From: Brachionus rotundiformis
Taxonomy: Eukaryota; Rotifera; Eurotatoria; Ploima; Brachionidae
Direction: 5' to 3'
Assembly: GCA_016802295.1 (NCBI GenBank)
Contig: JAESIW010000118.1
Location: 71,727 to 135,726 of the forward strand
Length of the DNA: 64,000 nt
Positions 1-12,300 of the stretch are shown piece after piece. The translations under genes and the position numbers were made by a program. Under the pieces are notes generated by a model. It searched no databases and was not told the origin of the DNA. It was given only the letters and a program-made list of their open reading frames with translations. Position 1 is the stretch's first letter, and every line of letters starts with the position of its first letter.

Positions 1-3000
1 TTTGTAGATTTGGCTGGTTTCCTTTGGCTTGTTTTTTTATTGGGTTTACTGGATTTGATGTGACCAATTGGTTAAGTCTAACGTTTGATGATGTAATTGG
101 CAATATTGATTGAGTTCTTTGAAGTTTCGGATTTATTTCCAAAGAATTGTTCCTCAAACTGTTTCGATGGTAGCTTATTTTTTTAAGATCGTGGTTGGTG
201 TCTATAACACTACTTAATGCAGCTATTGAAGTAGAAATTGAATGATTAATTGATTGATTAGTCAGAGTTGTGGGTGATGCAGGTAGATTTAAACTTATAT
301 CATTGTTGAATGAATCTTGCTGTTCATCATTTTTAGAGTTTATTTTATTAAAAGAAGAATCAGTTAGAGATTTGCTTTTGTGAATTTGATTGTATTTATT
401 ATTAGATTCAGTTAAGGAATTTGCAGCTAACCTTGTTGAAATAGTTCTAATGCGTTTAACTGGCCCGGTGATGAAATTTGTAATGCTAGATGAATTGTCA
501 TCGCAGTTATCGAAATTTTCTCTCGAATTATTTAAATTAAAATCAACATTTTCCGTTGATTGTTTTTGAATTTTTTTTGTTGAAGGTTTTTTTCCATTAA
601 GGTTCAGTTCTTGAACTTGAATTGTCATTTTATGTAACTTTTTATTTTTGATTAAAATTTTATATTTTAACTGAATTGGTGATGGCAATAGTGGATAGTC
701 AGATTCAGGTTCCAATATATAATTTTTAACAAGCTTATCTCCTAAAATTTCAACAAATATATGTGCCATTTTAACTTGTTGTTGCAATGAACATCTATTT
801 TCAATTGAAAGTATAACTGGATATGGAGAAGTTTCGAAAGCACTTTCGTTAATTACTTCAACAACTGTTTTGAAACTTACTTTGCTGGTTAAAGTTCTAC
901 CATGATAAACAACTGGTAACCCATCATCTCCATCCCAAACATCTAATTCAACACAACGACAGCCAGATCTAAGAGCAGTTCGATATATTTCGGCTGAAGA
1001 TTCACCTTTTAATTGGTGACCTGTTAAATAAGTATTATGAGACGACGCTATATAATAAAATGATAACGGATAATCCATTCTATCCGAATTTTGAAATTTA
1101 TCACTTTCGTTTTTTAAAAGCTTATGATCTTCAAACGAATTTAAATCTTTTTCTTTGTCAATTTCGAATAAAAAATTATCTTGGTCCAAGAGATATTTTG
1201 AAAAACCGACAAATGAAAGTAAATTTCTTGATCTTAAAATTAAATGTTAAATGTAAAAAATATTTAATCTAGTAATTGTTTAAATTGTTGTCTAAAATAT
1301 TTATTAGTAGTTAATTAAGAGGTATTTAAAATTAATAAACATTGACAACCAAATTATAATTTCTAAAATCTTATACACGCAATTTTTTTTTTAATTTAAT
1401 TAGATTCTTTTAATTAGATTAAAATAAAAGTTTTAAATAAAATTAGTTAAATTACTTACCTAAAAAAAGCATTTGGCTCATGTTTATCTATTATTGATTG
1501 TAGCTCTTGATCATCAAAATTTTCTAATTGCTCATTGACTAAAAATTCTTTCAGTTGCTTCATATTTATAGCATAAAATTCAAAACATTTATTTTTTTGA
1601 GATGCTTGTTTTTGACTGAAATAATTTATAAATAAGAATTCAGAGCAGCAACTCATTGTATATGGAGTTAAAGAATTTGTGCAAATCAAATCATTAAATA
1701 AACGACTATTATTGGCCTTAATTAATTGATTTTTATAATCTGCTTTAAATAATTCATATTTCTCCTTTGGTGAACTCATCATGTCAAATCTTTGATTCAA
1801 ATCAAAAAATTTCAATTCATCTTTCAAATTATTACGAGTTAAGATTGTTTTTTCGCTATTAATTTTTTTAATTTCATTTAAATATTCGTTTTTTAACTTT
1901 TGATCATTATAAACAAGTTTTTTTATTAATTTTCTGTTCTTTTGCCACGTTTTTTCAATATCACCATTATAGTTTTCTTTTATTTTGACTGCATATTTAT
2001 CAAAAAGGTCCTTTAAATCTCTTCTCATTTGTATATAAAATGATTTAAAGAGATCTAAAAAATCTTCAAATTCAATAAATGTATCGAAAAGAATAGAATT
2101 TATTTTTGCTTCACCATCCTCTGTTAAAAACTTAAAATTAAAACTATTAAACACATTTCCAGCATTACTTCCATTCGTTGGCGACGAAGAATTAAAAGAA
2201 TTTTGTTGATTTAATTGATAGGGATTAAAGCTTTGGCCAGAACGTAATGTTGAAACTCCTGATGATGAACATAAGCTTTGGTTTTTTATCAAAGGACTAG
2301 CAAGATTTGGTTCAGATGGCTTAGATATTATATTTAAAAAAATAGGTGGTTTAAATAATGTCAAGGGTTTATTTTGAGATTGATTATCCGAATCAAAAGA
2401 GTTGTGAAAATCAAATGATGCCGATGATGATCTCGCAAATATATCGTACATTAGAGACTTATTTTTAAAATGTTTTAACTTTGAGAATTTCGATTTTAAT
2501 GTTACATTTTTATTTTGAATGTATTTTTCTATTTCGAAATCTTTTCTGGCTACCATTTCTGATTTTAAAAGTTTTCTTTGAGTTGAGGATTTCAAATTCT
2601 TTAGCCTAAAAGATGTGATTGATGTGCTAGATTTTCTTTTAGTTATTGACGACTGAGAAGAAATAGTTCCGAAACTATTTTTATGTTTATATTCTGATTC
2701 TATGTTGTCTTGGTTTATGTTCTGATTTGAAAAAGAAGATATCAATAAATTGCCAATTGTTTGATTAAAATTGTTTTCAAGTGTTGATGTATTAAATTGA
2801 CGCCCTCCAAAAGCTAATAAAGCTTCTACTGGAGTAGGATTTCGGAATTTTTTATTTGAATGTCCATAGAATAAATTTAAATATAGACTTTTTAGCCATT
2901 TTATTCGATTATCTGGTGTTAAGGAATATTTTTTTTTCAGACTATCTATCAAAAAATTAAGCCCTTGATAAAAAATTTGAATACTCTGTTTAGCTCCGAT

Positions 3001-3340
3001 AAAATAAAGGCTTCGATTTTCCGAAAAAGAGCTACCATAAACTAGACAGATAATATTATTATAATCAAAATCAGTTAAAGAATATTTTGTGCTAGCAATA
3101 AGATGAATTTGAGAATATATTTGGTTGTCAATGCATCCAAGACGGATATGTTTGATACAATTCAAGTCAATGAAGCCCTCATATGGATCGTTAATATTTA
3201 CTAATTCGCCATTAACATAGTGTTTAGTTATCGATGTTACAGAATAAACTATATTGCTGTCGATATTATCGTATAGCATATCACTATCGTCAAGAGATTT
3301 TTTGTTCTCAGATTCTTGATTTAGCAATGTCATTTTGCGC
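1..3340 (-). other. PH-like, EF-hand and PI-PLC X-domain exons of the giant PLC gene
   Basis: Exon 3340-1460 carries the PH-like and adjacent segment (LYFIGAKQSIQIFYQGLN, PTPVEALLAFGGRQF), a Ser-rich linker, and the EF-type region (EDFLDLFKSFYIQMRRDLKD, FLVNEQLENFDDQELQSIID). It joins exon 1232-1 as NAFFR-SRNLLSFVGFSKYL. The X domain shows both catalytic histidines (ASSHNTYLTGHQ and YHGRTLTSK), the Ca2+-binding acidic residues in ELDVWDGDDG, and SIENRCS. The enzyme therefore looks catalytically competent. After the X domain the frame stays open as an X-Y linker rich in Ser and Asn to the window edge. Confidence 0.93.
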
Positions 3341-6300
3341 CTAGTTAATAAAAAATTAAAAAATTTAGTACTTAAAATATAAAGAATATTATTTTAACTA
3401 AATACAATAATTCGTAAGAATGGAGATTTTGTAAAATATTCAGGATAATAAAAAAATATTTAGTTAATCTATTTAAATTTAGAAATTTTAAAATAGTTAA
3501 AAAAAGCTATTTATCTGCTTTTATATATTTAAAATGGATTAATTACTTATTTGCTTTTTTAATTGTTTGCTTTGGAATTGTTTGTTGATATGAAGGTGCC
3601 AATAATTTCTTGCGTAAATAATTTTCTGATTTCGATTGAAAACCGTTTGGTTGATCCAAAAACTGTGATTTTCTCCTAGGGTTATTAATATTATTATTAT
3701 TATTCATTTTATCATTAATAGGATTTGATTCAATAATAGGATATGCACCAATTGAATCCCATGCTGGTCTTGACCATATCAAAGTTGAATTGTCTGCTTC
3801 TAAACGTATATTCAATAAGTAATTTGATTGATTCATATCCCATTCGTTAAATATGCAACTAAAAGTAAAACCATTATGGAGCATTTGTAGAATATGATAA
3901 TCTAATGTGAAGTTATCATCTAATGTAATGTAACTAATTGAATGTCTGTATTTCAAATAATTTTGTTGAGAACATAAATTTTGGAGCTCTCGAATGGGCT
4001 TGTAAGAAATTATTGGTTTGCGTGATGCATAAAGGACAAAAGATTGATAGTCACTTATATTTGCTTCCAATTCTTTCCGGTCTTCATCAAAATATTTTTC
4101 TAACGAAAAAAATTCAGACTTATATTTTCGAATTCTATTATTTTGAATTGATGATAAACTATTTAAAGATTTACTAGCATTTCTCTTTAAATTAATAGTA
4201 TATTTTCTATCATTTAGTTCCATATTGGATATAGCTGATTCCACTAGTCGTTTATTTTCTAATAGAGAATCAGGCATTTTATTTGGATGCATATGGAAAA
4301 TGTTAATATCTTGAAGGAGCATATGAGTTAATTCTAATTTTCGTGTATTTAAAAGACCAGCTACATTTATTTGAGTAAAATAATTTTCATGTCCGTTTAA
4401 CTCTGACATTATTTGAATAGGTTTGTGAATTTTCTTATTACACGTAATCGATAATGAAGGAACACTCTCAATTATGAATCTAAGATCATGTAAGAAAGCA
4501 CCAAAAAATGGTATAACTTTGCAAGTTTGGATATCCAACGCCTTACTAACGGCTTCGGAATATAGTTGAGTTTTAGAACAATAAGCTCTCTTAGAAGAGA
4601 CGTTTGCAGCAATAGCTGCCAAATGTCTTAACCATAATGTCCGGCCTTCAGCAGTTTTAGAAGATATACTACTACTAGCACCATGATAATTAGTACTTAT
4701 TGAAGATTTTGCAGTTGATAAAAGGTTGTTACAGCTTGCTAAATTTTGACTATTTGAAGAATTTAAATTTATATTTGCTAAAGCAGTATTTGAACCAGTC
4801 ATTAGATTTCCAATACCAATTACAATTGAACTGTTTTGTTTGTTATTCAGTTGACTTGTGTTAGATTTAGTTTGATTTGACGATGCTTGATTTGCGTTGA
4901 TTGGAAGTGATTGCATATAGTTAGATGTTTTAATAAATGTTGAAGAATCAAATGCCACATTTAAAAATTCCATTCCAGGAAAATCTTCATTCTGATTAAC
5001 CAAGGCTGTTCTAGAATTAAAATTGAAAATAATTCGATTAAAAATTACATGTACTTACTTTATTCCTAGCCATAGTTCTCGAGCTGAATTGAAATTCCCG
5101 ATATTCCAGCATGTTATAGCACAACGTATTATTGACAAAATTATGGCTATTCTTTTATCAATTGTTGTTTGAGATTGTATTAATCTTTTAATCCAAGAGC
5201 TTACCTGTGATAAAATAAGAAAAAAATTATAAACTTGGCTTTTACATATTACACATGAATAAATTTAAAAAATTAAATAAAATAGATGTACAAATAATGC
5301 TTTGGAAAAAAGAAATGGGACTATAAATGTCATCTATAAAGATTGATGACCTTTACTTTTTTTTCAGTTTTTCTAAAAAGAAAAGAAAAGTTTTTCTTCT
5401 AATCGTAAATATTTCATTTCAAAAAAGTAACTTGATTAAAAGAAAACTTTCGGCTTTTTTTCTCTTCTATTAGAAACATGAGAAATTAATTTTTACATCA
5501 GTCATGAATCATGAATTTTCTTTTAAACAAAGAACTTTTTTTATAAATAAATGATCCAAATATAGGATAAATACAAACAAGTTTCTTCAATTTTAGGAAA
5601 TACGATAGGTTTATATAATTTAAAAGATTTTTTACTTCTTTATACCGCACAATCAAATCCTGGACTTTACAGTTGGAATAGCTTTCTTTATTTTCATTAT
5701 CGGAATCATTATTTTTGAAATTATTCATATCCAAAGTTGCATGTCTTAAGTATTCAGTTGGCGGAATTTTCTTAAAAAGCTCATATTCTATTTGAGTTAA
5801 GCGAATAGCTACTTCTTCAGGAAACCAAAGCAAAAGAATTTGAAGTTCTTGGAATTCTTTTTCATATTTATAACAGGATCTACCAGATCCATAAAAATTA
5901 TTTCTAGTTCCATATCCATATGAATAGCCGTTTTTACTGAAAATTGATGTAATTGGATTGTTTCGATGTCTATCTCCGAATAAACTTAATGAACCATTCA
6001 TTGGGAAGCTGATAAAAAAATCGGAATTTTGGTCTTGATCTAAATTTACTAATGAATGATTTCGATTAGCAGTAATTGAAACAGAAGGTGAAGCTCCTGG
6101 GTCATTTCTATTAGACAAATTTTTTGAGTTATTCGACGAGTTATTTGATATTGCAGATTTTTTATCGTGTAATGCTACTGAATTTGTAATATTGATTCGT
6201 CCTGATGACTGAGTATGACGTTTTTTTGAATAAAAATTAGCGGAATTCGAATTAAACCTGCTATTATTGTTTCTAGTACTATTTTTATAATCAAATAATT

Positions 6301-9300
6301 TGTATCTATTATTATGATCACTTATTGTCAAGTCTAACATTAAAGGATTGTTATCAATACCCATATCTAAAGATTGATCCAAAAGGATACATGTAATAGA
6401 TTTTAAAGAATGAAAATTATCTATTTGGAGATGCCACTTGTAATTTCGAAATTCAATAACAAATAATTTGTTCATATCGAGGGAGTTTGAACCCATTCTA
6501 AAAAAATTGTAAAGGATATTTTGTTTTAGTTTTGTTTGAAAATTAAAAGCTGGATCGTCCATATTAACTAAAGAAGCTGAATTTGGATTTAATAGAAAAA
6601 TAGGAGTTAAATTATAAAAACCATCACCAGAAAACCAACTTTTTAAATCAGTCATTCTTTGTGTTTTTATTAATTGTTTTGTCTTATAATCGATTAGAGA
6701 TATTTTGTTTGGTTTTATTGCCAAAAGTCTTTTTGCTTTTTTAAAAGAAATAGGTTTATTTTGTGCTGCTTGATCAGAATCAAATATTATCTCTTTCACT
6801 TGGAATAATATGCAGCTAAAACAACTTAAATTTCGACAAAACTTTATATAGTATTCTTTTAATCGTAATTCATTATTAAAATAACTTGTATTAATTAATT
6901 TCTCTCTTTTGCTTTTAATTAATTTAATAATATCACTTGATCGATGGTAACAAGGTGGAACAAGTTGATTTAGAGTTACAAATTTTGACTCATTATTTGA
7001 CAATCCACATGATTTAAGACACAAGAAAACATTTCCAAGTCCGTTTTTTTTTAATATATGAACATCTATACTCGGAATTGGTTCAGTTAAAGGAACAGAT
7101 ATATTCGTAAGCAACGATGATTTTTTTTGAGCTTTATTAATTGCTTCTTTAGATTTAGATTTCTTTGATATAGATTCGGTATCTTCTTCTTCCTCTTCAA
7201 TTACATTTTTATCACGATCACTGTAATTGGTATTAATAAAATTCGAGTATGATACTCGACTTATGTCTTCGTTTTGTACATTCTCTGTAATCAAATTTTC
7301 ATTTGGATTTTCTGTTTCAGATTTTGTGTCATTCATCATTTTTATAAGGTTTATTTCAAAAATTCTTAAATTTAATGCAGCCAAAGTAGCCGATTCGTCT
7401 TTGCTACATGGTAATTTTCCATTTATGATCATGTTTTGCATCTGTTTATCAAATTATTAAAATTTTTTAGATTAAAATATACTATCCTACAATTTGAAAT
7501 TGATTTATTATCTCTTCACTGTTAATAATATCGGTGGTATCTTCTTTTTTTGGCTGATTTTCTCCGATATTTAGGATATTTTTTAACTTTTTTGTCCAAG
7601 GCCTAAATGAACTTTTTAATGAATCAAGCTGATTAAAAAAAATTCTTATTTCATCCAAAACTCTCGAATCTTAAAAAAATATTATATCTATGATTTAATT
7701 CAATTTTATAAATATTTAAAACATTCATAACCATTAATACATTTCTTACAAAATATGATATATAAAAATTTACCAAGAAAATCATTAGGAGAATTTTTTA
7801 TCCATAAAGAAATCAAGTTCAAGACTTCACTTCCTTGTTTATTTGTTTGATTATTACATGTTTTATTTGCAAAAAAAGCATCTGAAGAACAGCTTGATTT
7901 CTTTTGAATTTTGTTTGCTATATTGTTATCATTTCCTTCTTTTTTATATGATCTTGTTTGAAATTGATTTATTTGATTAGTAGAAAAAGTTTTTGTCATT
8001 TTATCGGTATCATCATGTATTTGGATCATGACCGGAGTTAAACTTGAACTAGTAGTCAATGTTCTTGGTGATTTATTTCTCAATTCGTTTCTAGTATTGA
8101 TGAATTGATTATTAATATCCTCATTTTGATTATTTGATAAAATAAGACTTGAACCGATTGTAGTTGTCGCAGCCGTAAGTGCTATAACTCCTAAGGAATA
8201 GTTTTTCGAGTTTTTTGATGTGCTTAAAGTTGGACTATTTAATTCCGGAGTTGGTAAAAAACCAATTGAAAATGCAGAGTTTTTTGAAGTATATGATTTA
8301 TTGAAAATATACGACTGACTTATTTTAATAGGAGAGTTTGATAAAAAATAGTCACTATATTTTGGTGCCTTTAATTGAGTTTGAAATGATTTATCTTTTA
8401 ACATACTTAATTTAACTCCTTCAGTAAGTGAATTTTTTATTTTGAGTTCGTCACCTGACCGCTTGAGCAAGTTTTTTAGGTTATTTGACAATTCACACAA
8501 TGACTTGGATAATGGTGTAAAACTTTTACTAATTTTTTTATTCGAAAAAAAATTCTTATTATCATATAAATGATTTAGTGATAATGAATTCCGTTTTCGG
8601 AAAATATTTACATTTTTTTTCACCATTTCAAAAAGGTCACTTTTGCGTCTTGACCCGTTTTCGTCTACTCTTAAAGTAGATAATCGTTCATTAATTTTAT
8701 TTATATCCGAATTTAAATAGCTCTGATCAGTAACCAGACATGAACTAGACGGAAGAGTATTTGAAGCATATTCATCTGATATTGTAAATGTAGGAAGATT
8801 GATCAACTTCTTTTCCAACTCTTTTATATCTGGCTGATTTATTTCATTATTAAAATTATGAACTTCTTTGATACAATTTCTATCTAAACTTGTAGTATTA
8901 CTTTTCGAACATTTTTTTTGCGTATTTGAAGTGGAATTTAATTCAATGGAATTGTCTAAGGAATTAGTACTTGCTGGTACTTTATCTTCATTTATATTTT
9001 GAGGCATTTTTTTGACTCGAGCATATTTAAAACTTTTTTTGAAATTTGAATAGCCAAATTGATTTCCGCTGTTAACTCTCTTTAAGATTTTTCTACTCAA
9101 ATCTTTTAAGTAGGCTGTTTTTGTAACCGAATGTTGCTTATCAGTCAGAGAAAGTTGACTTTCTTTTCTTTTATTTGATCTATCATAGTTTCCCTCTGAG
9201 CATTTTCGTAAAGACTTTAAATTATGTTCGGGTTTTAAAGCTTTATCGACTGAGTCAATCAACTGATTATTGGATGGGAATGAAGTAGAAGATGGTATGT

Positions 9301-12300
9301 TGTTTAAATTTCCAAGTAAAGTAAAAGAATTAGCCTCACGTGTATTTGACTTTCTAAGCATTGGCGTGAAAAGTCTGTGTTCTAACAAACGTATGATAAT
9401 CAAAGGGTGAACTAAAGTGCATAAATATGACATATTGTAATAAAGATTATTTGAATTTTCGTCAAAATTGAATTTGATTTTTTCAATTTTTTCATGTTTT
9501 ATTACTTTTAGTATGTTATCCAAAAGCTTCTCAATTCTAATAGCAGATATATTTAATTGCCAATCGTTAAAAATTATAGTTTCACCAATTGCCATATTGT
9601 GTATAAAATTATTTTCCAGTGAATTGGGTTTTTCCAAATCAATTTGTTCTGCCTGCATTTCTAAAACATCGAATAGATTCACTTTGCTACTGACTTTTTC
9701 AAATAGACCAAGATAAACTAAAATTCTCGCTGCTAAGTACTTAACAAACTTGGGATATCTTGTAGTTTGATTTGTATAAAACAATTCATCGCCCGGTAAA
9801 ATTAAACTCATAATTGTATCAGGTAGATCAAATTTCATTAGAGTATCATGATATTCGGGTTTTAAAGCCAAAATACCTAATCCTTGAAGCATCAGACAAA
9901 GCAAATGCTAAGAAAACAAAAAATAATTAAGTTTTACAATTGAAAATAAAATCAAATTTATATAAATTGTAATTAAAATAATTGGAATTTTGAAATCAAG
10001 AGTATTTATCTAAAATAAATTCAAAATTCTTATAATAAATAAATTTATATCAATGAATTAAGCAATAAAAATTTTTTGACAAATAAAAAATTTGACTTAC
10101 AGGATCATTATTTGGATACAAAATATCGATAATTAGGTTAAAACAAATTTGAGAATTTTCATTCAATAATTTTTCTTGAAATTCTTTTTCATTGCACAAA
10201 ATGGTAAATAATCTAGTGGCCAATATAGCAACGCAGTGATGCTGGCATTGGATTGTTCTTACTGATGGTAAGCATTTTACTTTGTTATTTGAATTATTTC
10301 CTGTAGAATTAGATTGCTGTGGTATGCAATTCATAGCAGTGGTTGCGTTAATGTCAATGCTTTTGTGACTTTCTAATCTTTCATTTATTATTTGTAATAA
10401 AAATTTAGGTTCAAGACTTGAAGCCAAGCACTTCAAGGGTTGATTTAAATAATATGAGTTCAGGTCATTATTTTCTAGTTTATTAATATCATCGTTATTA
10501 TTTTCTGGAAATTTTCTATTGAGCATATTGGAATTTATGTAATTAAACTCGCTTTGATTAATTTCGTTTTCATCGATTTCTTCTTTCTCGCTTATTTCTG
10601 TCGATTTTAGTTGCATTAAGCATGTTAGCTTTGAGCTCTTGAGTTCTGTACCAAAAGGTTTTTTACATTGAGGACAAATAATGTTATATTTAGATTCATT
10701 ATCTAATTTTGAATCGCTGTTCGAATTAATAGCAGAATTAAATGAAAGCATTCGGAAAAATCCTCCAATTCTTCGAGTAAACGCATTTAAACTCGAGTTT
10801 TTAGTTAACTCGGGACGATTTTTGATTGATTTGTTTAATGATTCATTCTTACATGATTGACTGTCCACAGATGAAGGGTCATCTTGAGTAGTTGAGCTTT
10901 TTTCTTTTATTTTAGATAAATTATTAACGTGAATGGGTTTCAAGTTTGATTTACAATTACAAAATTTGAGTGATTTATTTGGCTTTTTCAACTGAATAAA
11001 ATTGGTACTTAAGTTAAATTCTTTTTCTTTTCCTAAATTAACAGTTTCTTGATGATTACTTTTGTGATCATTTCGTTTTAATTTAGGAATGTAACATGAT
11101 TCATAATATCCTGGATAAAAAAGATTATAATAAACATATAAATCGAATATTTTGTTAATCGAAGCTAAAGCGATATAATGAATAGATGGTGATTGAGTTT
11201 TTTCCAATAAATCTATTGAAATTTCGATTATTTTACGAGTTAGAGATTGAAATTTTTTATTTTTTGAATTACGAAAATATGAAAAATTGTTTATTGAATT
11301 TTGAGTTCTATTGTTATTTTGATTATCATTAGTTGAACATTCCATTTTCTCGAAATCGTCCAGGCAAGTCTTTTAATAAACAAAAGTTATATTGAATAAT
11401 TTCGTTTCTTAAATTAAAATTAGGACCAAAAAAATATAGAAAAATTGCTCTAAATGAATGATACAAAGAAAATAACAAGTTTTAAAAAATTATTATTATT
11501 AATGACAAAGACGTCTTCTATTCAAATTTTTATTTTTCTTAATTTGATTATATCTTAATGTTTCTATATATATTTTTAATTCTTATTAAATTTTTAATAT
11601 AAACAAAAAATAACTTACTTGAATTAAAACGTTAAGTAAATTTGTTAGCTTTGATTTTAACTGATTTTGTAATGTCAATTTGCTATTAAGCTGATTGTTT
11701 GAATCTTTAGCGAGTCCAGACTCAATTATTTCATCTCGAAAATCAAGTGTTTCTAATAACTCCTTTATATGTATCTGTAATTCATCGATAATATACTGAG
11801 CACATTCAATATTTGAAGAAAATTTTTCTAATTCAGTGAAAATCAATTTAAATGCAGTTTCGTATTTTTCTAAAATAAAAATACAGATCATTTATGATAT
11901 ATATTTAATAAATTTTGTTTTTAAAAAATCAACCTGTAATAATTTCCATATCTAAAGGAACATTGTGCTGTTCTTTTTTTGAAATTGATTGTTGATGATT
12001 CTGCTGCAAACTATTCATCGATTTAAATTCGTTTTGTCCATTGAGGAAAGTTTTGTTTGATTTTAAATATTGGCTCTGTGAATTTACCTAATTTAAAAAT
12101 AGAACATTTATTTTGTATTACTTTTACATTTTATAAAATGTTAAGCTTAAAAAATTTCAAAAACGCTTAATGTTCATATTTTAATATTTATTAAATTGAA
12201 AATTATTTTACTGCAAGGATGAAATTTTCTTACCGGCTTTCTAAAAAGAGATACTTTTGAAGAGACGATTGACTCATTTGCAATGCTAAATTGTTGGTCA

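Noticed and set aside
1060..1272. Plus-strand ORF opposite the PLC X domain
   Set aside because: Antisense shadow of the X-domain exon, with no family signal.
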